From Cytophagaceae bacterium (lineage in GTDB: Bacteria; Bacteroidota; Bacteroidia; Cytophagales; Spirosomataceae), in the NCBI GenBank assembly GCA_027486845.1, contig JAIXOL010000008.1, positions 62,001-126,000 of the forward strand: 64,000 bases of DNA. The letters run 5' to 3'. Made by a program: the position numbers and the translations under genes. The notes beneath the pieces were generated by a model that did no database searches, was not told where the DNA came from, and was given only the letters and a program-made list of their open reading frames with translations. The number at the start of each line of letters is the position of its first letter. The stretch's first letter is position 1. This document shows positions 57,564 to 64,000 of the stretch, in pieces.

Positions 57564-58135
57564 ATGATTTTGGGCGTACAACATTTTTCTTCATTTTCAG
57601 AAGTAGATTTGTACGTAATGAGCCAATATTTCAAACCTATTTCTTATGAAAAAGACACTATTATTTTAAATATAGGTGAGATAAACGACAAAATGTTTTT
57701 GTGGAAGAAGGAGTCCTACAAGAATTTTCGCATCAAGAAGCAGACCACACAAATACCCATTGGCTAATGCCAGAGGGTAGTTTTATTTATTCAACGCTTA
57801 GTTTTCTTGATGAAGTTCCGACCGAAATGGGTATAAAAGCCATCGAAAAAGTAAACCTTTTGTACATATCTAAACAAGATTTACAACTTGTTTATGAAAA
57901 CGTACCTCAGATGGAGCGAGTAGCAAGAATTCAAACAGAATAAACACTCATAGTTTACGAAAAATTTATAAACCTGATTAGATTCAGTAATTCTACAGAA
58001 AAATTGGCTTGGTTTGAAGAAACGTTTCCTACGCTTTCCAACCGTATTCCACAAAAATACATAGCCTCTTACCTTAATATCAGACCTGAAACATTGAGCA
58101 GAGCACGCTCAAAAAGAGTAAGACGCAAAAACTAA
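57564..58135 (+). pseudogene. Crp/Fnr-family regulator, broken by a frameshift and a stop
   Basis: The first frame (57564 on) has VQHFSSFSEVDLYVMSQYFK, then about 57693 the frame must change within a T run (T5, one base lost) to give VEEGVLQEF and WLMPEGSFIYSTLSFLDEVP. A TAA at 57941-57943 interrupts VARIQTE; the same frame continues to KLAWFEETFPTLSNRIPQKY and IASYLNIRPETLSRARSKR, the HTH of Crp/Fnr regulators, ending 58135. The protein would be about 190 residues, normal size. Two independent lesions make a dead gene likely; recoding is less likely. Confidence 0.85.
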
Positions 58136-58400
58136 AAGGATATTGTTTTGCATATATTGATAAATGTGAAAATTTATTTGAAAAACCCTCACTAATGAAG
58201 TAGTCCACGCTCAATAGTCGACAAGTCCACAGTAAGATAATAAGCTTATAAACAGATATTTAGCTATTTGAAAATTTGTCGATTAATATTATACTATTAC
58301 TTATCACGTTTATTAAGTACAAAAAATATTGTTTTCGCAATTAGACCTTTGAGGTTTAATTTCTTTTACTTTTCATACACAACTTCTTTTTCAGTTAATT
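58136..58400. other. Intergenic, nothing recognised
   Basis: AT-rich sequence between the broken Crp gene and the tandem repeat. No gene, promoter of the TAnnTTTG type or strong hairpin is seen. Confidence 0.5.
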
Positions 58401-58630
58401 AGCAACAATCTTTATAAAAACAAAAAAGCACTGAATAAAATCGATGCGTCATTTTAGAATAAAAATATGTTGAAAATCAGTAGAAAAGGCAAAGGGGGCA
58501 TAAAATCCCCCCGATGAATCCAAAACAACTTTTGCTGTGACTAAAAAAGTGAATTTCTTAGTTTAATGCAATTTCGAGATAATTTACTGATTGCACAATA
58601 GCCAATATGACTATCAGTTTTATCTTTTAA
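58401..58630 (+). ncRNA. Candidate small RNA, tandem unit 1
   Basis: First of two about 325-bp tandem units. A 94-nt core (58470-58563) is the same in the other unit but for one T/C. It holds hairpin GGGGG/CCCCC (58494-58498, 58507-58511) with loop CATAAAAT. Downstream, ATAG..CTAT arms (58598-58614) with one C.A mismatch are followed by T-rich sequence, like a terminator. A 16-codon frame inside (58467-58517, ending GGIKSPR) is also shared. RNA and strand are inferred from structure; no promoter was found. Confidence 0.5.
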
Positions 58631-58725
58631 ATCAAAACAGTCATAATTAAATACTTACAAGAAAATTCATTTGATTTTTAATTGCTTTCAATTAAAATAT
58701 ATCCTACTCCCTTTTATCTTTATTA

Positions 58726-58952
58726 GTAGCAATCTTTATAAAAACAAAAAACGCACTGTATAAAATCGATGCGTCGTTATAAAATATGAATATATTGAAA
58801 ATCAGTAGAAAAGGCAAAGGGGGCATAAAATCCCCCCGATGAACCCAAAACAACTTTTGCTGTGACTAAAAAAGTGAATTTCTTAGTTAAGTGCGATTTC
58901 GGAATTTTTTGCTGATTTCACAATAGTCAATTTGACTATTGCATTTATTTTT
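58726..58952 (+). ncRNA. Candidate small RNA, tandem unit 2
   Basis: Second unit, offset 324-325. Core 58795-58888 equals that of unit 1 except C at 58844. GGGGG (58819-58823) and CCCCC (58832-58836) form the same hairpin. The downstream hairpin is perfect here: CAATAGTCAA (58921-58930) with TTGACTATTG (58932-58941), then a T-rich tail. The flanks differ by about a quarter of bases from unit 1, so the core is unusually conserved. A related 18-codon frame (58786-58842) exists. Confidence 0.5.
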
Positions 58953-58990
58953 CAACTCAAAGCATTCTTAATCAAACATTTACAAAAAAA

Positions 58991-59006
58991 TATATTTGCA
59001 AATATA
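58991..59006. promoter_or_regulatory. Perfect 16-bp palindrome with two -7-like elements
   Basis: TATATTTGCAAATATA reads TATATTTG, a TAnnTTTG match, on both strands. No -33 TTG is seen at the usual distance on either side, so it may be an operator rather than a promoter. Confidence 0.35.
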
Positions 59007-59083
59007 CATAAAATTAATTCACTTTTAATTTCTTTCTAATATTATATATAATTTTATCTACACTAAACCTTATTTGTTTGTAC

Positions 59084-59875
59084 TCAAATAACCCCTAACA
59101 TACGGCATAATTGAATCAAGGCGGTGGTATCTTTCGTACCTGTACGAGCAAGCATATTGCGGCGATGATTGTCAACTGTATTATTACTGATTTTCATCTC
59201 AGCCGCTATTTGCTTTGTATCTAAGCCTTGTGAAATATACTGTAATACCTCACGTTCTCGTTCCGAAATTATTTCGGAATCAATCGTTCGATCTTCGTTT
59301 GAGTAATAAACAAAAACTTTTTTATCGTCTTCTCCAAATATTCCTCTCATACAATAATCTTCTCCTTTAACAAGGTGTGAGACTTCTTGAAACGACATCA
59401 TTATCAGCGTAGGGTTATTCTGATTATTAAATTCAATCGGAATTAGATTTATATAACAACGTATACTTCGACCATCTTTATGAAAGAATCGCATCCCCCA
59501 AGCACTTATAAATTGACGAGATTTATATTCAAATGGCACATTTTTCTCAATACTTAAAATCCATGTAACGAAATCACTCATAAATGACCGCTGTTCGGGA
59601 ACAAACAAAGACATAAACTTTAAGAGTATATTGTCTCCATACTCAGCAGGGCTGTATCCAGTATATTTTAGAACACTTCCTCTCACATGAACTACTCTTA
59701 GATGTTTTACATCAATCAGAAAAGTGACGTTTCCTTGTTGGTTATTTATTAAGTTAATCAATCCTGATTTTTCAAGATACTTTTTATCATCTATCTTTAC
59801 TTCATCAGGATAAAAACGCTCCATCTTTTCATAGAGTTTTCTTAAAATGTTTTCTATGTCTCTATACACTAGCAA
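59084..59875 (-). CDS. PAS domain LuxR-type transcriptional regulator
   Basis: A 263-aa regulator. The middle (about 45-165) resembles a PAS domain: VTFLIDVKHLRVVHVRGSVL, KYTGYSPAEYGDNI and FFHKDGRSIRCYINLIPIEF. The C-terminal LuxR HTH (about 200-263) has SEREREVLQYISQGLDTKQI and ISNNTVDNHRRNMLARTGT. It presumably responds to a small ligand or redox state. Its gene faces the repeat region. Confidence 0.88.
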   Translation of the reverse strand: MLVYRDIENILRKLYEKMERFYPDEVKIDDKKYLEKSGLINLINNQQGNVTFLIDVKHLRVVHVRGSVLKYTGYSPAEYGDNILLKFMSLFVPEQRSFMSDFVTWILSIEKNVPFEYKSRQFISAWGMRFFHKDGRSIRCYINLIPIEFNNQNNPTLIMMSFQEVSHLVKGEDYCMRGIFGEDDKKVFVYYSNEDRTIDSEIISEREREVLQYISQGLDTKQIAAEMKISNNTVDNHRRNMLARTGTKDTTALIQLCRMLGVI

Positions 59876-60204
59876 ATGTTTGTTTCGTAAATAACTAATT
59901 ATTTATACAAATTACGAGGTTTTTTTCGAATTATTGTTATTTTAGACTAATAATGTAAATTTACACAAAAAACGAGATTCTAGATTTTAGATAAAAGCTT
60001 GAAGATTAACAAATTATTAAATTTATTTTTGCCGCATATTTTCTATCTATCAATTTAAAAATCCTATAAGCAAATAATACTAAGCCTTGAATTTATAAAT
60101 TGACACAAAGTTGCAAAAAAATGATATTATTATTATTTAAATCATAACTTTTTTATCTAAAGGAAATTGGCTTTAGATACATAATTCGACAATTAAAAAC
60201 TTAT
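59876..60204. other. Divergent intergenic region with putative promoter
   Basis: TTG at 59999-60001 and TATTTTTG at 60024-60031 resemble the Bacteroidota promoter (22-nt spacer, a little long), which would give a leader of about 165 nt for the glycosyltransferase gene. No gene is seen. Confidence 0.4.
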
Positions 60205-61851
60205 ATGACCAAAACATATTCTGCTATCCTTTTTATTATTTTCTTAGGTATTTGTTTTTATTTTCCGTTTTTGGGAGGTGTCCATCTTTTTGATTGGGAT
60301 GAGATAAACTTTGCCGAATCGGCTCGAGAAATGATTCTTACAGGTAATTATAGTCGAGTACAAATTGATTTTAAGCCTTTTTGGGAAAAACCTCCACTGT
60401 TTTTATGGATGCAAACTGCAGCAATGCACCTTTTTGGTATCAATGAGTTTGCGGCACGCTTTCCGAATGCTTGTGTAGGAGTACTCACTCTTTTGACTTT
60501 ATTTTTAATTGGTAAAAAACTCAAGGACAATACATTTGGATTTATCTGGGCTTTGATGTATTTGGGGGCTTTTACGCCACACCTTTATTTCAAATCTGGC
60601 ATCATTGACCCAACTTTTAATCTGTGTATATTTTTAGGCATTTATTTCTTTTTTAGAGCAAAAATTGAGCAAAATAAAACCTTACAAAATACACTTTTTG
60701 CTGGTGTATTTGTCGGGCTGGCAATTCTAACAAAAGGGCCGGTTGGAGGGCTTATATGGGGTTTAACTGTGTTTTTCTACTTATTATTGACCCGATTTAA
60801 AGAAACAATAAACTGGAAAGAAATACTTGTTTTTGCGTTAAGTTGCACGCTTATTGCTTCAATTTGGTTTGCCAATGAGTTAGTGAACAATGGCTTTTGG
60901 TTTATCAACGAATTTATTACTTATCAAGTACGGCTTTTCAGTACACCTGATGCTGGTCATGGACAACCGTTCTATTATCATTTTGTAGTTGTACTAATTG
61001 GCTGCTTCCCAATTTCGATATTTGCAATTCGAGCTTTTACCTATAATCACGCCAAAATTGACAATGCTTCAACCGAACTAACCGCCTTCATACCGTGGAT
61101 GAAAACTACTTTTTGGGTAGTCATGATTTTGTTTAGCATCGTCACGACTAAGATTGTGCATTATTCGTCAATGGCCTATTTTCCAGTGTCTTTTTTAGCT
61201 GCTAAATTTCTTTATGATTGGATTAATGAGCGAGCTACTTGGAACAAATGGGTGAGTTTTGGGATTCTCTCAATTGGTTTTATACTGTCTTTAATCTTGG
61301 CAGCTGTGCCTTATGTAGGAATGCACACGAAAGAGATTATTCCTTATATAAAAGACCCGTTTGCAGTAAAAAATCTCGAAGCAGTGGTTGAATGGCACAT
61401 TTACGAAATGTTTATTGGCATTATATATTTTGCGGTCACTATTTTTGCTGTAGTTTTTCTACGAAAACAGAGTAAAAAGGCTTTCATTTTTACACTTTCG
61501 TTGGCTACTGCGGTTTGTTTGTTTTTGTTTGGAGCGATTGTAGTTCCAAAAATCGAACGCTATACGCAAGGGGCTGCAATTGATTTTTATGAGTCGAAAC
61601 GTGGACAAGATGTGTATGTACATGTTTTGGGCTTTAAAAGTTATGCTCATTTGTTTTATTTTCAGAAACCCGTTTCAAAGGTTTCTGCTGAAAAAGGTGA
61701 AGCTTTTGAAGATTGGCTTTTGAATGGAAAAATTGATAAACCTGTATTTTTCGTAACGAAGTTTGACCGCTACGAAGAATACCGAAATCACCCGAATTTA
61801 GAAATGATTAAAGAAGAAAATGGGTTTGTCTTCTTAAAACGTCGAAAATGA
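60205..61851 (+). CDS. ArnT-like glycosyltransferase family 39 protein
   Basis: A 548-aa integral membrane transferase with about 11-12 helices. The first periplasmic loop has FDWDEINFAESAREMILTGN, with the catalytic-type Asp, and FKPFWEKPPLFLWMQ. FLGIYFFFRAK and ILTKGPVGGLIWGL follow. C-terminal about 110 residues are soluble and periplasmic. Such enzymes move a sugar from a lipid carrier to lipid A or protein. Acceptor unknown. Confidence 0.9.
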   Translation: MTKTYSAILFIIFLGICFYFPFLGGVHLFDWDEINFAESAREMILTGNYSRVQIDFKPFWEKPPLFLWMQTAAMHLFGINEFAARFPNACVGVLTLLTLFLIGKKLKDNTFGFIWALMYLGAFTPHLYFKSGIIDPTFNLCIFLGIYFFFRAKIEQNKTLQNTLFAGVFVGLAILTKGPVGGLIWGLTVFFYLLLTRFKETINWKEILVFALSCTLIASIWFANELVNNGFWFINEFITYQVRLFSTPDAGHGQPFYYHFVVVLIGCFPISIFAIRAFTYNHAKIDNASTELTAFIPWMKTTFWVVMILFSIVTTKIVHYSSMAYFPVSFLAAKFLYDWINERATWNKWVSFGILSIGFILSLILAAVPYVGMHTKEIIPYIKDPFAVKNLEAVVEWHIYEMFIGIIYFAVTIFAVVFLRKQSKKAFIFTLSLATAVCLFLFGAIVVPKIERYTQGAAIDFYESKRGQDVYVHVLGFKSYAHLFYFQKPVSKVSAEKGEAFEDWLLNGKIDKPVFFVTKFDRYEEYRNHPNLEMIKEENGFVFLKRRK

Positions 61852-61907
61852 CACTAAAAACTTGTTTTTGAAATAAAATTTGAAAAATTAAGAAGATTTA
61901 GCAAACT

Positions 61908-62708
61908 TTGGCCATAAAAAAACTAACATTGACAAAAAACGCAGCACATTTACTAGTCATTGACGTTGGCAATACCGATGCCACTTTTGGGATTTTCGAT
62001 GGAGAAAACCTACTTCATAATTTTAGGATAAAATCGCTTAAAGACGAAAATTATGTTTATTTTGAATATCGTTTTCGTCAGTATTTTCTCGAAAATAACC
62101 TTCGCTTTGCCGATGTCACTAAAGTTGTTTTGAGTAGCGTTGTGCCTCCGCTCACACCCGTTTTCAAATCTTTGATTCAAAATTTGTTTGGTATAGACCC
62201 CATAATTGTCAATGCGTACATATTCCCGACTTTAACTATTTCGATTGATAATCCTGACGAAATCGGTAGTGATTTGGTAGCAAATGCCGTAGCAGCCTAT
62301 ACTAAATATGGCAGAAACTGCGTAGTAGTTGATTTCGGAACGGCTCTTACTTTTACGGTTGTTTCGGCCGAAGGAAAAGTTTTGGGGGTATCGATTGCTC
62401 CAGGTTTACGTACAGCCGTAAAGGCCTTATTTTCAAATACTGCTCAATTGCCCGAAGTTCCACTTGAATTACCGACGTCTGTTCTGGGCAAAAACTCAGT
62501 TCATGCCATTCAGTCGGGCATTTTGTGGGGTTATGAAGGTTTAGTGAAAAATATGATTCAAAAAGTAAGAGCCGAACTCGGTGGCGATTGTATTGCGATT
62601 GCTACGGGTGGACTTTCTTCGATTATTTCTACATTAAAAGATGAATTTGTTGAGGTAAATAGAGAATTGACACTCGAAGGTTTGCGAATAATTGGAGAAG
62701 GTAGATAA
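61908..62708 (+). CDS. coaX: Type III pantothenate kinase
   Basis: A 266-aa enzyme making 4'-phosphopantothenate, the first step to CoA. TTG at 61908 is the start; no ATG precedes the conserved VIDVGNTDATFGIFDG. PDEIGSDLVANAVAAY, VVDFGTALTFTVV and SIAPGLRTAVKALFSNTAQLP are family motifs. Type III enzymes are not inhibited by CoA. 57 nt after the GT39 gene. Confidence 0.94.
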   Translation: MAIKKLTLTKNAAHLLVIDVGNTDATFGIFDGENLLHNFRIKSLKDENYVYFEYRFRQYFLENNLRFADVTKVVLSSVVPPLTPVFKSLIQNLFGIDPIIVNAYIFPTLTISIDNPDEIGSDLVANAVAAYTKYGRNCVVVDFGTALTFTVVSAEGKVLGVSIAPGLRTAVKALFSNTAQLPEVPLELPTSVLGKNSVHAIQSGILWGYEGLVKNMIQKVRAELGGDCIAIATGGLSSIISTLKDEFVEVNRELTLEGLRIIGEGR

Positions 62709-62754
62709 TCTGCAATCCAAAGTCAAAAAAATATCATTTTACAGTGCAAGATTT

Positions 62755-62782
62755 CGTAGGAACGTCCAAATTGGACGTTCCT
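62755..62782. repeat. Palindromic extragenic repeat
   Basis: AGGAACGTCCAA, one A, TTGGACGTTCCT (62758-62782). The left part CGTAGGAACGTCCAAATT occurs inverted at 38863-38880. Confidence 0.7.
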
Positions 62783-62821
62783 CTCAATAATATTCCACAA
62801 AATTTATTAGATTGAAAAAAT

Positions 62822-63673
62822 ATGAAATTAGATAAAAGAGCAATCACAAAATTTATAAAAGCAGCCCTTGCCGAAGATGTTGGTGATGGCGACCATACTT
62901 CGCTTTCAACTGTGCCGGCCGATGCTATTGGCAAAGCCAAACTTTTGGTAAAAGATGATGGAACTTTGGCAGGTGTAGAATTGGCCAAAATGATTTTTAA
63001 GATTGTAGATAAAGATCTAAAAGTGCAGGTGCTTATCAAAGATGGCAATCTTGTAAAATATGGTGATATTGCATTTTATGTAGAAGGCCATGACCGCTCG
63101 ATTCTAACTGCTGAACGTTTGGTGCTGAATTGTATGCAACGCATGAGCGGAATTGCCACCACAACCAAACAGGTAGTTAAACTATTGGAAGGCACAAAGA
63201 CGAAAGTTTTGGATACTCGAAAGACCACTCCTTGTTTCAGAATGATTGAAAAATGGGGCGTACAGATTGGTGGAGGTATCAATCATCGTTTTGGGCTTTT
63301 TGACATGATTTTGATAAAAGATAACCACGTTGATTATGCAGGAGGTATCAAAAATGCTCTCAACGCAGCTCATGAATACTTAAAATCAACTGGAAAGGAT
63401 TTGCCGATTGAAATTGAAGTGCGTAATATTGCCGAACTCCAAGAAGCTCTCGAAATTGGCGGTGTTGTGCGTATCATGCTCGATAATTTTAGTTATGAAA
63501 ATATCCGTGAGGCCATCAAAATAGTTGATGGACGATTCCCATTGGAAGCATCGGGTAATATTTCACCTAAAAATGTAAGAGAATATGCCGATTGTGGCGT
63601 TGATTACGTGTCGATGGGCTATTTAACACACTCAGCTAAAAGTTTGGATTTGAGCCTGAAAGCGGTGAAATAA
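62822..63673 (+). CDS. nadC: Nicotinate-nucleotide pyrophosphorylase (carboxylating)
   Basis: A 283-aa quinolinate phosphoribosyltransferase of NAD synthesis. AEDVGDGDHTSLSTVPADA, ERLVLNCMQRMSGIAT, DTRKTTPCFRMIEKWGVQIG, HRFGLFDMILIKDNHVD and ASGNISPKNVREYADCGVDY are the expected blocks. Length normal. nadA and nadB are not in the window. Confidence 0.96.
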   Translation: MKLDKRAITKFIKAALAEDVGDGDHTSLSTVPADAIGKAKLLVKDDGTLAGVELAKMIFKIVDKDLKVQVLIKDGNLVKYGDIAFYVEGHDRSILTAERLVLNCMQRMSGIATTTKQVVKLLEGTKTKVLDTRKTTPCFRMIEKWGVQIGGGINHRFGLFDMILIKDNHVDYAGGIKNALNAAHEYLKSTGKDLPIEIEVRNIAELQEALEIGGVVRIMLDNFSYENIREAIKIVDGRFPLEASGNISPKNVREYADCGVDYVSMGYLTHSAKSLDLSLKAVK

Positions 63674-63698
63674 TCTTGCTTCAACAGTCCAAGATTCA

Positions 63699-63744
63699 TA
63701 AATAAGAAAGGTCTTTTGGTGTACCAAAAGACCTTTCTTATTTA
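63699..63744. terminator. Bidirectional terminator, nadC/subtilase
   Basis: 22-nt perfect arms (63699-63720, 63723-63744) with a 2-nt centre, AT-rich ends on both sides; serves both convergent genes. Confidence 0.92.
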
Positions 63745-63761
63745 TATTTTTGATTAAAAAA

Positions 63762-64000
63762 TCACTTCATTTCTATCGCCATTTTTACTGCATTGTAAGC
63801 ATTTACAATTCCGCCAGTAACTGATAAATCTTCAAACTTCACAATTTCGTCGCTACCGGGCTTTTTCACTCTTAAATCTGGCACTTTTACCGACGATTCT
63901 AAGATAATTTTCTTGATTTGAGCCGCCGTAAGGTTAGGAAAATAAGATTTCAATAAAGCAGCTACACCCGCTGTTGCTGGCGAAGCCATACTTGTACCGC
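63762..64000 (-). CDS. S8 family (subtilisin-like) peptidase, C-terminal part
   Basis: The gene continues past the right edge. The first visible codons after a partial one read GTSMASPATAGVAALL, the subtilase active-site Ser block. Then LTAAQIKKIILESSVKV and GGIVNAYNAVKMAIEMK end the protein without a sorting domain. About 79 residues are visible. Confidence 0.92.
   Translation of the reverse strand, partial: GTSMASPATAGVAALLKSYFPNLTAAQIKKIILESSVKVPDLRVKKPGSDEIVKFEDLSVTGGIVNAYNAVKMAIEMK

Noticed and set aside
58470-58563. Minus-strand GG-leader-like frame in the repeat core (VLDSSGGFYAPF)
   Set aside because: No start codon of a usual type, and in unit 1 a stop lies just upstream; probably chance.
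58401-59006. CRISPR array
   Set aside because: Only two units of about 325 bp with long conserved cores; no short repeat-spacer pattern and no cas genes.

Overview
The window looks like chromosome of an aerobic, pigmented, low-GC member of the Bacteroidota, most likely order Cytophagales (Spirosomaceae-like). Indications are a type IX secretion C-terminal sorting domain, CarboxypepD_reg/TonB-plug proteins, a PorT-like barrel, promoters of the Bacteroidota type (TTG, about 20 nt, TAnnTTTG), the block rplM-rpsI-rpsB-tsf, a fused E1 alpha/beta oxo-acid dehydrogenase, and a planctomycete-style DUF1549/DUF1553 plus DUF1501 pair. I saw no rRNA, tRNA or CRISPR. The genus call is inference.

Layout. 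1-4311: PSD1/DUF1501 pair, first gene cut by the left edge, then an unknown membrane-anchored protein. 4303-9793 (all minus): a compact locus with a small LuxR-type regulator, a 74-aa double-glycine-leader peptide, a CarboxypepD_reg protein, a multi-span membrane protein, a thioredoxin-like protein and a C39-peptidase ABC exporter. It reads as a peptide (bacteriocin- or signal-like) maturation and secretion system. 10085-20958: a plug-domain protein without a barrel, nrdA, thiamine diphosphokinase, GT2, an SGNH lipoprotein, CruF-like protein and photolyase/cryptochrome. 21083-22731: a two-gene ATPase plus TOPRIM-like module, a defence-system candidate. 22811-30114: M23 peptidase, GH3/beta-lactamase fusion, flavodoxin-reductase-type protein with 2Fe-2S domain, T9SS cargo. 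30237-33475: ribosomal protein/EF-Ts block with a long rplM leader. 33731-41794: PorT-like barrel, RNA m5C methyltransferase, YqhD-like dehydrogenase, DUF6807, DUF2490, typA. 41827-44204: a 2.3-kb accessory segment bounded by two copies of a 26-nt terminator sequence, carrying a frameshifted SHOCT gene and an Rpn-type nuclease. 44231-57424: proB, lipocalin-like protein, hydroxyacid dehydrogenase, DUF5916, gluconate symporter, a glutamine-synthetase-like/ATP-grasp ligase pair, DUF1573 and fused E1. 57564-59083: a dead Crp/Fnr gene followed by two tandem about 325-bp units with a 94-nt almost invariant core and a conserved hairpin, a candidate small-RNA pair. 59084-64000: PAS-LuxR regulator, GT39, coaX, nadC and the end of a subtilase.

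The best candidates for undescribed biology are the double-glycine peptide export locus, the tandem RNA-like units at 58401-58952, the ATPase/TOPRIM pair, and short palindromic repeats that have become coding sequence in two genes.
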